Positions 53,398-62,790 of a stretch of DNA of 64,000 nt are shown piece after piece. Source of the stretch: Leptolyngbya sp. SIO1E4 (GTDB taxonomy: Bacteria > Cyanobacteriota > Cyanobacteriia > Phormidesmidales > Phormidesmidaceae). Under the pieces are notes generated by a model. That model made no database searches. It worked only from the letters and a program-made list of their open reading frames with translations, and was not told the DNA's origin. Both the position numbers and the translations under genes were made by a program. Location: the NCBI GenBank assembly GCA_010672825.2, contig JAAHFU020000001.1, forward strand, positions 496,001 through 560,000, in the 5' to 3' direction. How positions within the stretch are numbered: position 1 is the stretch's first letter; every line of letters starts with the position of its first letter.

Positions 53398-56300
53398 AGG
53401 ATTCGGGTTGGACGGTAGCTGCACATAGCCCAGCAGGCGGGAGGCCGGAGTGCTGGGGAGAGGTAGACTCAACGATGGCCACGAAGTAGACATTCCCCTC
53501 AGCATCAACCACCATGTCCTGGGCTTCGACTAAGGTGCCTTCAGTCTCTGGTACAGGGGGTGGGCTGACAGCAGCAGTTGAGGTGTCGCCATCGTAGGTA
53601 ACCCAGGGAATGTCAATGCCCGCAGCAGTGCCCAGGTCACTGGGGCTCGGGGGCAAGCCGCCACGACCGGTGATAACAAATTCACTTGGGTTATCGGTAT
53701 TGCCCAGGCCACAGCCCGCGACAATTTGGTTGGTGCGGTCTGCTAAATCAACCGGGAGTTCAGTGAGCCCTCGAGCTGGGTCAACATCTAGGGTATTCAG
53801 AACAATCTCTCCTTGCAAGCCAAAGGCTGAACTGGCGCTGAGGTCATTGCTCTGGTTGGCTCGCAGTTGGGCAGTTGTGAAGCCATTGGGTTCGGTAAAA
53901 CCAAAAATGTTGATGGCTTCCACCTCAATGCGCCCACCATTGCCGCCTACGGCATTGGCAATGATGTCGTTGTTTTCATTGGGGCCAGCGATCAAAAAGT
54001 CTGTGGAGATGGTCACATTACCACCGTCTCCTCCATTGGGATTGGTGGACTCGGCGTTAATGAAGCTACCTTCCCGCAGGATGATTGCATCCCTGCTTCT
54101 TAAGTTGACGTTGCCCCCCCCGGGTAGTGACTCACTGGTGGCAGACAGTACGACGCCGTCATCAAACAGCAGGTCAGTGCCTAGGATATTGAGGTCACCG
54201 GCCAGCCCGCTATTGGCGCCGATTGCACCAACGGTCAGCTCGCCCTGTCCTTGAATGGTCAGGGGGCCGTCGTTTTGTACGGTGAAGCTGCCACCTCGGC
54301 CACTGCCGGTTGTCGCGGCGGCCACTCGTCCCCCATTGGCAAAGCTCAGCTGAGCGGTATTGATCCGAATGTCGCCGCCCGCGCCAGCTCCGCGGGTCGA
54401 GGCCGACAGTTGAGTGCCGTCAATGGCCACTTGGGCCGCGTTGATGTCTAAATCACCGGCTCGCCCATTGCCTTCGGTGTCGGCGGTAATGGTACCGGTG
54501 CCTTCAATGGCGAGGGCATTGGGTGCATTAAATGTCAGGTTGCCGCCCCTGGCTTCGCTAGAGGTGGTAGCAGAAATCTCGGTGCCTGCCCCCAAGTTGA
54601 TGCGGGGGGTATTGACCGCGATGCTGCCTCCCTCACCTTCGGCGTTAGTGCTCGCAAAAATACCGCTGCCCGCGCCTTGAATCGTCAGGCTACGATCCGC
54701 ATTGACCCGAATGTCACCACCTGATCCGGTACCGCTGGTTGAGGCCGATAGTCGAGTGCCGTCAATCACGATTTGGGTTGCGTTGACATCCAAATCACCG
54801 GCTCGTCCGCCGCTTTCAGTATCTGCGGTAATGGTCCCGGTGCCTTCAATGGTGAGAGCATTGGGCGCATTAAACGCCAGGTTGCCGCCCCTGGCTTCGC
54901 TAGAGGTGGTAGCAGCGATCGCGGTTCCTGCCTCCAAGTTGATGCGGGGGGTATTCACCGTGATGCTACCCCCCGCACCTTCAGCATTAGTGCTGGCAAA
55001 AATACCGCTGCCCGCACCTTGAATCGTCAGGCCGCGACCCGCTTCAACTTCAATATTTCCGGCAGCACCCGTGCTGGTTGTATTGCTATTGATTGCGCTA
55101 TTAATCAGCGTGATATTGCCAGGACTCGCTGTTGTGATGTTTCCTGCAGCGCCAGGCCCGTTGGCATTGCCAAGAATTTGGACGGTGTCGAAGGTTAGGT
55201 TGCCCAGACTGGTGATGTTGGTGTTGCCAGATGGGCCAAATCCATCTGTACTCAGGGTAATAAACTCAGTAGGGGAAATTGGGTTTCGAATACTGATAGT
55301 GCCACTGGTCGTCAAGTCTACGTTCCGGGCAGTTAAATCGCCAGTACCTTGAATTTGCACATCACCAGAAATGCCGTCTGAAGAGAGCGTTTGCACATCC
55401 AGACCGGATATCACTTCCCTCGCGACTAGTGTGACCTGTCCCCCATTTCCGGAGATCTTCCCGTCTGTCTCGGCCACCGCAAAAGCAAAGACATTGGCAT
55501 TCGTTTGAATACTCCCGTCAGGGTTAACGACAACCACGGCACCGGCACTACCTTGAATGTTGCCGTTAGGGGCACTGAGGACAATTGCTCCCCCATCCCC
55601 AGCGTTACCATCACTGGAAAACGATGACGAGGCTAAGTCTTGATCAACGGTAATGTTGCCAGAGGCGGAAGCAATCTCAATATTTCCCCCATCCCCCGCA
55701 TTTCCTGAGACTGGAATAAACGAAGTCCCTGGAGGAGAGTTTACGATTGAATCGGCAAATGAGCCTGAAAACAGAGAGCTGCGGATTGCAACGTCACCTG
55801 AAATGGACGTGAGCGAAATATTGCCACCATTGCCAGCATCCCCTGAAACGGAACTTGACATGTAGCCTGAGTTAGGCGGGGCGTTACTATAGGACTCAAT
55901 CGAGAATGAGCCTGAGAATGAATCCAAGGTGTTATTTGCTGTGATATCGCCTGATATGGAAGAAATAGAGATATTTCCCCCATTACCAGCATTCCCTGAG
56001 ACAGAGCTTGCATTCTGAACTAAAGATGAACGCGCTCTTGAAGCCGAATTTGATAGTACCTGTCCATTCAGAGTGATATCACCTGAAGTGGAAGCGATCG
56101 CAATATCCCCACCATTACCAGCATCCCCTGTTACCGTAGTTTCCCTTGAATTTGATGTCGAGCTTGAGGCCAAACGATTGTCGATGGTAATGCTGCCCGA
56201 GGTAGAGGATATTGAAATGTCTCCCCCATCCCCCGCATCTCCTGAGGAGGATTGAATCGATCCATTCGATAACGAACGCGTATCCAGAAAATCCTTAAGT

Positions 56301-57916
56301 GTGATGTTCCCGGAAGTGGAAGCAATGGAAACGTTGCCACCATTGCCAGCATCCCCCGAATCTGCCAACGGATCTGGAGTTGAAAATGAAACCGCACTCA
56401 AATAGTTATTGAGGGTGATATTCCCTGAAGTTGAGGTGATCGAAATATTTCCCCCATTTCCGGCATCCCCTGAGTTGGCTTCCGACTGCGATCGCGAATT
56501 CAACCTCCCATTAGTTGTGATGTCCCCTGAGATAGAGGAAATGGAAATGTCTCCGCCATTCCCGGCATCGCCTGCCGGTGACGTTGCAAACGCAAGGATA
56601 TCACCCGCAATGGAGATATTGCTATCAGCTACGAGGATAATTGGCCCCCCGTCACCACCACTGCTATCAGAGGTATCAATACCACCCACCACAATGCTGC
56701 CCGGTGGTTGCCCTGCTACCGTACCAGCTGTAAAACTCGTGTTCAGGTCACCAACGTTGGTTTGAGGTACATTGGCCGCACCCACTGAATCAACCCCAGC
56801 ACGCAAAATCACAGCCGAGCTGCTGTTGAGTAAAGCAGCATCAGGATCGGTGGCGGGTACCCCGATATCTGGGCCAGTGATGCGAATATTGCCTGCCTGA
56901 ATACTGCCGGTCGCCTCGACCTTCAATGCCACTCCGGTGTAGTCACCAAACACCACATCGCCATCCGCGAAAATAATCGGGTCGTAGAAACTGACAATGT
57001 TGCCAGGGCCACCCGCTAGATTTAGAAACTGCAAACTCCCGCCACTGTCAAAATGAGCATCCCCAGAAATCACCCCATCACTGATGAGGGTGAGGTCGCC
57101 CCCACTGACGAAAGGTGTTTGTTCCAGGTGCTGCAGCGTCCAAATATCAACCCCTTGATTGCCCTGAATGGTTAAATCGCCTCCAGTCCTGGCCACAAAA
57201 GCGTCTGTCGCCGTATCCCGAATTGTGACGGTGTCTTGAGCCTGCAGCATCAAATCTTGACCCGCTAGCACCTGGCCTTCCAAATACAGGTCATTTCCCA
57301 GAAGCGTCAAGTCTTGACCTGCCTCCAAAATTCCAGTGCTGGTGATATCTCCTTGGGGTGGGTCATTAAACTGCACCCCCAACGGCACGCTTACACTCAA
57401 CAGCTCATTCCCCGTTGGCATAGCGCTAAACTCACTGCCATCGGCAAAGGTAAAGCTGTTGGCGGTACTGGTGATAAAAGAACCGCTGACATCTAGCCGG
57501 GCATTGGGGCCAAAGATCACCCCATTGGGATTTAGCAAGAACAGGTTGGCAGCACCGTCAACGCCCAGCAGGCCATCGATATTCGAGACATTGCTGCCGG
57601 TTACCCGACTGAGGATATTTTCGATGCCGATGGGGTTTGCAAAATATACTGACTGCCCCGTGTTGACATTGAAATCGGCAAAGCTGTGAAAGAGATTCGC
57701 CCCTCGGGTGGCCCCCCCTTCAATCAGGTCAGCCGGTAGCCCTTGCACGGTAGCTTCTGGGGTGACGATGGAGCTTTCTGCCCCCAGGCTATTGTCTGGA
57801 ATTAATTGGGCAACCCCTGGAACAGGAAACAAAGCACTATAGCCCAATAGCGTGATTGAACCCCCTACCACCCCAGTTAGAACGCTGGCGGTACGTCTGC
57901 TGTCCCATTCCTTCAT
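53393..57916 (-). CDS. Filamentous haemagglutinin-type secreted protein (TpsA)
   Basis: 1507 residues. Signal peptide (residues 1-35) and an N-terminal TPS domain (about 40-240) with ADLIEGGATRGANLFHSFADFNV, SNIDGLLGVDGAANLFLLNPNGVIFGPNARLDVSGSF. The middle (about 470-860) has eight or nine repeats of 30-55 residues built on SGDAGNGGNISISSTSGNITL. Further on is a 114-residue tandem duplication (TPRINLEAGT...SEARGGNL...DGTRLSAST). The fold is expected to be a long right-handed beta-helix displayed at the surface. The last 40 residues carry VVDAEGNVYFVAIVE, PPAGLCAATVQPESL, a C-terminal end shared by many cyanobacterial TpsA proteins. Stop codon lies in a mobile repeat. Confidence 0.93.
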   Translation of the reverse strand: MKEWDSRRTASVLTGVVGGSITLLGYSALFPVPGVAQLIPDNSLGAESSIVTPEATVQGLPADLIEGGATRGANLFHSFADFNVNTGQSVYFANPIGIENILSRVTGSNVSNIDGLLGVDGAANLFLLNPNGVIFGPNARLDVSGSFITSTANSFTFADGSEFSAMPTGNELLSVSVPLGVQFNDPPQGDITSTGILEAGQDLTLLGNDLYLEGQVLAGQDLMLQAQDTVTIRDTATDAFVARTGGDLTIQGNQGVDIWTLQHLEQTPFVSGGDLTLISDGVISGDAHFDSGGSLQFLNLAGGPGNIVSFYDPIIFADGDVVFGDYTGVALKVEATGSIQAGNIRITGPDIGVPATDPDAALLNSSSAVILRAGVDSVGAANVPQTNVGDLNTSFTAGTVAGQPPGSIVVGGIDTSDSSGGDGGPIILVADSNISIAGDILAFATSPAGDAGNGGDISISSISGDITTNGRLNSRSQSEANSGDAGNGGNISITSTSGNITLNNYLSAVSFSTPDPLADSGDAGNGGNVSIASTSGNITLKDFLDTRSLSNGSIQSSSGDAGDGGDISISSTSGSITIDNRLASSSTSNSRETTVTGDAGNGGDIAIASTSGDITLNGQVLSNSASRARSSLVQNASSVSGNAGNGGNISISSISGDITANNTLDSFSGSFSIESYSNAPPNSGYMSSSVSGDAGNGGNISLTSISGDVAIRSSLFSGSFADSIVNSPPGTSFIPVSGNAGDGGNIEIASASGNITVDQDLASSSFSSDGNAGDGGAIVLSAPNGNIQGSAGAVVVVNPDGSIQTNANVFAFAVAETDGKISGNGGQVTLVAREVISGLDVQTLSSDGISGDVQIQGTGDLTARNVDLTTSGTISIRNPISPTEFITLSTDGFGPSGNTNITSLGNLTFDTVQILGNANGPGAAGNITTASPGNITLINSAINSNTTSTGAAGNIEVEAGRGLTIQGAGSGIFASTNAEGAGGSITVNTPRINLEAGTAIAATTSSEARGGNLAFNAPNALTIEGTGTITADTESGGRAGDLDVNATQIVIDGTRLSASTSGTGSGGDIRVNADRSLTIQGAGSGIFASTNAEGEGGSIAVNTPRINLGAGTEISATTSSEARGGNLTFNAPNALAIEGTGTITADTEGNGRAGDLDINAAQVAIDGTQLSASTRGAGAGGDIRINTAQLSFANGGRVAAATTGSGRGGSFTVQNDGPLTIQGQGELTVGAIGANSGLAGDLNILGTDLLFDDGVVLSATSESLPGGGNVNLRSRDAIILREGSFINAESTNPNGGDGGNVTISTDFLIAGPNENNDIIANAVGGNGGRIEVEAINIFGFTEPNGFTTAQLRANQSNDLSASSAFGLQGEIVLNTLDVDPARGLTELPVDLADRTNQIVAGCGLGNTDNPSEFVITGRGGLPPSPSDLGTAAGIDIPWVTYDGDTSTAAVSPPPVPETEGTLVEAQDMVVDAEGNVYFVAIVESTSPQHSGLPPAGLCAATVQPESL
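54430..55040 (-). repeat. 342-bp internal tandem duplication within tpsA
   Basis: AAAAATACCGCTGCCCGC at 54656 and 54998, and GAGGTGGTAGCAG at about 54560 and 54905, mark two near-identical in-frame units of 342 bases (114 codons). Differences are scattered substitutions, mostly synonymous-looking. Confidence 0.8.
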
Positions 57917-58524
57917 GCCCTAGTCGCCTCAAAGCATATGCGTCAAGAAAAATTGTTTTAGCACCCTTGCGGATTCTATCCGAAGATTTTCCAAGTCGTC
58001 GGAGAATTACAGCGCCAGCACACAGCAAATTCACCGAAACTTCTCGTAATTTTCATCTAAGGCGATTCCAAGAAGACTATACCCATCTCGTTGGGCAGGT
58101 TTAGCTAGAACCCCATGCACGTAACCGATAGAGGGGTGAAAAACCTGCCAGTACCGACATTTTGTTAGCGAGAAATCGTCTATAGCGGTATGCAGGCTAA
58201 TCAAGCACACCCTAGACCCCAAACCCTAGACCCTGTCTTGACCCGGATGTACTGGACTCAACTGAACAAGGCTATAAGTCTGTTGGATGGGGCGGTCGTT
58301 GAATGGTTGTGCAGCTCCGTAGCTTAAGAAAGCCAAAGATCTTTGAAATAGGGTTGCGGAATTTACCCAATATTCATGTAAGTGAACTTACCCAAAACTC
58401 AGTTAGATTTTTTGGTCTGAGGGGTGAAGACTGAGTTAGGTTTTAACCATTTTTCACCCGAGTTTTCCTGTAGAGAGCTGTAAAACTGTTCTGAGCTGCT
58501 GAACTTGCGCAAGATCTATTCACG
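57917..58524. other. Divergent intergenic region between tpsA and the TIR-CHASE2 gene
   Basis: 608 bases with promoters for both sides. It contains copy G of the 96-bp element. In 58370-58470 TTACCCAA occurs twice and ACTCAGTTAGATTTT/ACTGAGTTAGGTTTT is a near direct repeat, with GGGGTGAA and TTCACCC as inverted words; these might be regulator sites. No gene seen. Confidence 0.55.
58181..58276 (+). mobile_element. 96-bp TA-flanked MITE-like element, copy G
   Basis: TA-TAGCGGTATGCAGGCTAATCAAG ... GAACAAGGCTA-TA, exactly 96 bases with both TA flanks present. Nearly the same sequence as copy E 20 kb away, so one of the younger copies. Confidence 0.88.
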
Positions 58525-61500
58525 ATGAACCTATTTCAAGACGCCTTCATTTCCTATGGTCGGGCTGACAGCCGCGACTTTGCCGCTAAGCTTAATCAGC
58601 GGCTGACTGAAGAAGGGTTAGAAGTTTGGTTCGATTTTGATGACATCCCCCTGGGGGTGGACTATCAAAAACAAATTGATGACGGTATTGATAAGGCTGA
58701 TAACATCCTCTTTGTTATTTCGCCCCATTCCGTCAACTCTCCGTACTGCGGTTTGGAAGTGGATCTGGCCATCAAGCGCGGCAAGCGCATTATTCCTTTG
58801 CTGCACGTTGAGGAAATTAGCCACGATACCTGGCAGCACCGTAACCCCCACGGCACGGCGGCTGACTGGGAAGCCTACAAAGCGGCTGGCAAACATTCCA
58901 GCTTTCCCAACATGCATCCTGTGATTAGTAAAATCAACTGGGTGTATTTTCGGGAAGGCATTGATGACTTTGAGCAGTCTTTACAGAGCCTCTTAGAGCT
59001 CTTTAAGCGAGATCAGCTCTATGTTCATCAACATACAATTCTTCTGAATCAAGCTCTGAAGTGGAAGCAAGACAATCGGCTAGCACAGGATCTGTTGGTG
59101 GAAGCGCCTTTGAAAAAGGCAGAAGCCTGGTTGCAGACTCGTTTTCGAGACCGACAGCCACCCTGCACCCCGACTAAACTGCATTGCCAATTCATTACAG
59201 AAAGCCTCAAGAATGCTAATGATGGCATGACTGAGGTTTTCTTGAGCCATGCTGAAGAAGATCGAGATACCCTGGAGGCCATTTACGAATCCTTGACTCG
59301 GGCGGGCTTGACCGTTTGGACTAGCTGGCAAGACATCCAAACCGGGGCGGATTTTCAAGCAGCCATTGAGCACGGTATTGAAGCTGCCGATAACCTCATT
59401 TACCTGATCTCACCGGATTCGTTGCGATCGCCCTGGTGTCAGCGGGAAATTGCCTATGGGCGATCGCTCAATAAGCGGATTATTCCCATTCTGATTAAGC
59501 CGATTGATCTAGAAAACATCCCTGAAGATTTGCAAAAACTTCAGTTTATTAACCTGACCGATAATCAACAGGCGGTAGATTATCTCTCGGATGAACAAGA
59601 CTTGCTCAACGTTCTGAATCAAGATGCGGCTTACTACCGAGCCCACAAATTATTGCTGGTAAAAGCACTCAAATGGGAACGACAACTCCGTAATCCTAGT
59701 ATTTTGCTCCGGGGATATGCCCTCCGCCTCACCGAAGCCTGGCTCAAGGTGGCTCACAAGCATGCCTCCCACCGTCCCTTGGCGATCCAAGAAGAATTTG
59801 TTCAAGAAAGTCTGAACCAACCGTCAGATGTCCGGCTGAATGTGTTTGTGGCCAGTGATTCCAAGGATTTAGAATTTGCCAGAAAGCTCAACGAAACCTT
59901 GCAAATTCAAGGAGAACAAACCTGGTTCGAGCCGGATAAAACCGCCCTGGGGTCAGATTATGCAACCGAGATGAAAGAGGGGATTGAAAGGGCAGAAAAC
60001 TTTATCTTTGTGGTTTCCCATGAGGCGCTAGCGGACACAACCCTGTTGGAAGGATTACAGATTGCCCAGAGTCTTTCCAAACGAATTATTGCCGTTTCTT
60101 ATCAAACCCTAGAGCAATCGGAAGTTCCCTCCACCCTGGCGCAAAGTCCCTGGGTCGACTTCAATACTGGGGAAGATTTCATGAGCAGCTTTGGGACGCT
60201 GTATCGCATCCTGAAAAGCCATCCTCAGCACATTCAAGCCCATACCCGGCTGTTGATCCGAGCCTTAGCCTGGGAGCAGGCAGACCGAGATGACAGTGCC
60301 CTGCTGCGGGGCAAGGAACTCACTCGGGCAGAGCAGTGGCTCAAACAGGCGCAAACCCAAACGCCAAAACCCTCCGACCTGCAGTTGGCGTATCTAACCA
60401 GTAGCCGTGAGCTGTCTTTTCGCAAGGTGAAGCCCCGATCGGTGGTGGGGCTGAGCGTGGGGACAACCTTATTGGTGTTGGTGGCTCGCATCCTCGGGCT
60501 GCTGCAGGGCTTTGAACTGTTCGCTTATGATCACCTGCTTCGGCAGCGCCCTGCCGAAGCCCCAGACGATCGCTTTTTAATGGTCACCGTTGACGACAAG
60601 AGCGGTTCTTTTGTGCGAGAGGGCTTGATTGAAGGTCGGTATGAACCCAGCATTGGCACCATTCCCGATGATGCTCTTGACCAAGCGCTGACGGTGTTGA
60701 CCGATAACCAAGCACGGCTCATTGGCCTAGACTTTTATCGAGATTTTCCGGCCAGTGAGCGTTTGGCCGCAACCTTGGAGGACACCGACAATTTAGTCAC
60801 CGTTTGCAAGGCCAGCTACGAAGGCAGCGGGGTTCACAAAGCGCCAGAAATTCCGATCGAGCAGGTTGGCTTCAGCGATTTAGTGCCAGATCCCTCTGAT
60901 GGCACCACCTATGTCCGTCGCCATTACCTCATGCAGGGAGCCGATCCCGAATTTTGCGAGACCTCAACCTCTCTGAGTCTGTCTTTGGCAAACCGCTATC
61001 TAGAACAGGAAGGCGTTACTTTCAGCAACCCTGAGAAACCGGAGGGCGGGTTCAGCAGTAACAGCCTTCAATTGGGGGAATTGACGGTGCCAAACCTCAA
61101 CTTGCTGCGCGGCCCCTACTATCCCTCCGGACTAGACCTGACCCTGTTTGACGGCTATCAAACGCTGGTGAACTTTAGAGCCGCCCCCCACCCAGAAACC
61201 GGCAAAAAAGACCCCAATCACTTTGCCGCTGTTGTTTCCTTAGAAGACATCTTGACCGGAGCCGTCTCTCAAGAACTGATTGAAAACCGTATTGTCCTGA
61301 TTGGCTATACCGATTATGCCGATCGCAACGCCGACTATTGGGAAACCCCCCACGGCGAGATGCCTGGAGTCTTTGTGCAAGGGCAAATGGCCAGTCAATT
61401 GATTAGCGCCGTCCTAGACGAGCGATCGCTGGTTCGCTGGTGGCCCTTTGGTCAAGAAGTGCTGTGGATTTTTGCCTGGGCTGTTGCAGGCGGCGTCATT

Positions 61501-61689
61501 GTTCGCCAGGTCATGCGCCTACCCCGCCTCGCCGCCGCTACCACCCTCGGCATCGGCATCCTGTACGGCAGTTGCTTCGCCGCCATGGTCTACGGCACCC
61601 TCTGGATTCCCCTAGTGCCCCCCCTCGCCACCTTCGCCCTCACCGCCGGAAGCGTCGCGACCCTCAACTACCGACTGCGAAAACCGTAG
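58525..61689 (+). CDS. Triple-TIR CHASE2 membrane receptor
   Basis: 1054 residues. Three TIR domains in a row: 1 (about 4-125, FQDAFISYGRADSRDFA, SPYCGLEVDLA), 2 (about 234-350, TEVFLSHAEEDRDT, SPWCQREIAYG), 3 (about 437-550, LNVFVASDSKDLEF). The first two keep the Glu in the SPxCxxE motif that is catalytic in TIR NAD hydrolases; the third has lost that motif. Helical linkers follow each TIR (WKQDNRLAQDLLVEAPLKKAEAWL and similar). A membrane helix (about 638-658) leads to a CHASE2 sensor domain (about 663-950), then three membrane helices (about 971-1048). Topology: cytosolic TIRs, extracytoplasmic CHASE2. TIR-TIR contacts or NADase output controlled by an external signal is inferred. Confidence 0.9.
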   Translation: MNLFQDAFISYGRADSRDFAAKLNQRLTEEGLEVWFDFDDIPLGVDYQKQIDDGIDKADNILFVISPHSVNSPYCGLEVDLAIKRGKRIIPLLHVEEISHDTWQHRNPHGTAADWEAYKAAGKHSSFPNMHPVISKINWVYFREGIDDFEQSLQSLLELFKRDQLYVHQHTILLNQALKWKQDNRLAQDLLVEAPLKKAEAWLQTRFRDRQPPCTPTKLHCQFITESLKNANDGMTEVFLSHAEEDRDTLEAIYESLTRAGLTVWTSWQDIQTGADFQAAIEHGIEAADNLIYLISPDSLRSPWCQREIAYGRSLNKRIIPILIKPIDLENIPEDLQKLQFINLTDNQQAVDYLSDEQDLLNVLNQDAAYYRAHKLLLVKALKWERQLRNPSILLRGYALRLTEAWLKVAHKHASHRPLAIQEEFVQESLNQPSDVRLNVFVASDSKDLEFARKLNETLQIQGEQTWFEPDKTALGSDYATEMKEGIERAENFIFVVSHEALADTTLLEGLQIAQSLSKRIIAVSYQTLEQSEVPSTLAQSPWVDFNTGEDFMSSFGTLYRILKSHPQHIQAHTRLLIRALAWEQADRDDSALLRGKELTRAEQWLKQAQTQTPKPSDLQLAYLTSSRELSFRKVKPRSVVGLSVGTTLLVLVARILGLLQGFELFAYDHLLRQRPAEAPDDRFLMVTVDDKSGSFVREGLIEGRYEPSIGTIPDDALDQALTVLTDNQARLIGLDFYRDFPASERLAATLEDTDNLVTVCKASYEGSGVHKAPEIPIEQVGFSDLVPDPSDGTTYVRRHYLMQGADPEFCETSTSLSLSLANRYLEQEGVTFSNPEKPEGGFSSNSLQLGELTVPNLNLLRGPYYPSGLDLTLFDGYQTLVNFRAAPHPETGKKDPNHFAAVVSLEDILTGAVSQELIENRIVLIGYTDYADRNADYWETPHGEMPGVFVQGQMASQLISAVLDERSLVRWWPFGQEVLWIFAWAVAGGVIVRQVMRLPRLAAATTLGIGILYGSCFAAMVYGTLWIPLVPPLATFALTAGSVATLNYRLRKP

Positions 61690-61845
61690 GCAGAAGCCAG
61701 AAAGCAGAAGCCAGAAGCCAGAAAGCAGAAGCACAACTCAAAACTCAAAACTCAAAACTCGAAACTCATAACACCTCCCCTATTCCCTTAACCCCCTCCC
61801 CCCTATTCCCCTAACCCCCTCTCCCCCCTCACCCGTTCACAGGAG
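61690..61845. repeat. Low-complexity purine and pyrimidine repeats
   Basis: AGAAGCCAGAAAGCAGAAGCC-type units, then ACTCAAA repeated four times, then CCCCTATTCCC/CCCCTCTCCCC runs, filling most of the gap between the TIR-CHASE2 and DUF928 genes. This is simple-sequence expansion; the units are irregular and have no spacers, so it is not a CRISPR array. Confidence 0.8.
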
Positions 61846-61852
61846 TTCCACC

Positions 61853-62788
61853 ATGACCCAACTACATTTCAACTCAAAAACTTATTGGCGCGTTTTTCGA
61901 AGCGGTGTGTTAGCTTTCGCGATCGCCTCTCCGCTAACCTTGACCGTGACACCCCCAGCTGAGGCGGGCTTAATCGACAGCGTGCGGCGTATTTTGAGCG
62001 GTGATACGGGTAGTCGGGCATCGGGCCGGAGTCGGGGTGGGGCCACCCGAGATGAAATGTGCACCGTTGGTCAAAGGGCTCCTGAGGCTGCAGAAAACCC
62101 TGAAACCAGCAGCTCACAGCTGGTTGTCCTGATCCCAGATGCGCTGCAAAAAACCACCCAGGCAAATCCTGAACTCTTTTTATATGTGCCGTTTGGCCGC
62201 AGCGCCCAAAACATGACGCTGGTGTTTGAGTTGGCCACGAAAGAGACCGCCACTTCCCGGCAAGTGATTGCTGGCCCGATGAATCTTCCTTTACCGGCTG
62301 AACCTGGTTTAGTCCGATTTCAATTGCCGCCTGAAACGCCACTCGCGATCGGAGAAACATATGAATGGACTTTTCGCCTCGTTTGCCAGGAAACCCAGCC
62401 AACCCCTGATCCAGATCTGACTGCAGCTCTTCCTGTTGCAGGCATTGGGAGTGGCCCCATTGATATCCACGAGATTCAAATTCCAGCCCTCAACGGCGTT
62501 GCTGACGGGTCGAATAAAGCGACTTTGCCTGCGATAAGCGTGCGTCAAGAGGTGTTTGGTAACATTCAGCGGGTTGATGCTGAGGAAACCGCCAAGCTAA
62601 ATGCAGCACTGATGAATAGCGACCCTAACACCCGCTACGAAACGTACTTAGATTACGATGTCTGGCTCGATATGGTGTCGGCCCTAGCCGCAGCTGGTCC
62701 CTCATCAGATTGGGCAGACCTGCTGGCAGCATTTGATTTAGGAGATATCGAAGACCCAACCCCCTACACTCTCTCCCCTAGCTTCTAA
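61853..62788 (+). CDS. DUF928 family exported protein
   Basis: 311 residues. A signal peptide (VLAFAIASPLTLTVTPPAEAG, AEA cleavage near residue 39) precedes a DUF928 domain of about 200 residues: LVVLIPDALQKTTQANPELFLYVPFG, VRFQLPPETPLAIGETYEWTFRLVC, and YLDYDVWLDMVSALA. The function is unknown. In cyanobacteria DUF928 genes often sit beside CHASE2, CHAT and two-partner secretion genes, as here. A strong AGGAG lies eight bases before the ATG. It is likely periplasmic and may belong to the same pathway as the CHASE2 receptor. Confidence 0.9.
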   Translation: MTQLHFNSKTYWRVFRSGVLAFAIASPLTLTVTPPAEAGLIDSVRRILSGDTGSRASGRSRGGATRDEMCTVGQRAPEAAENPETSSSQLVVLIPDALQKTTQANPELFLYVPFGRSAQNMTLVFELATKETATSRQVIAGPMNLPLPAEPGLVRFQLPPETPLAIGETYEWTFRLVCQETQPTPDPDLTAALPVAGIGSGPIDIHEIQIPALNGVADGSNKATLPAISVRQEVFGNIQRVDAEETAKLNAALMNSDPNTRYETYLDYDVWLDMVSALAAAGPSSDWADLLAAFDLGDIEDPTPYTLSPSF

Positions 62789-62790
62789 CG

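Noticed and set aside
53610-55352. Several plus-strand frames opposite tpsA
   Set aside because: They arise from the repetitive sense sequence of tpsA and themselves repeat with the 342-base unit.
61690-61845. Possible CRISPR array in the repeat-rich gap
   Set aside because: Units are short, irregular and contiguous with no unique spacers; simple-sequence expansion explains them.
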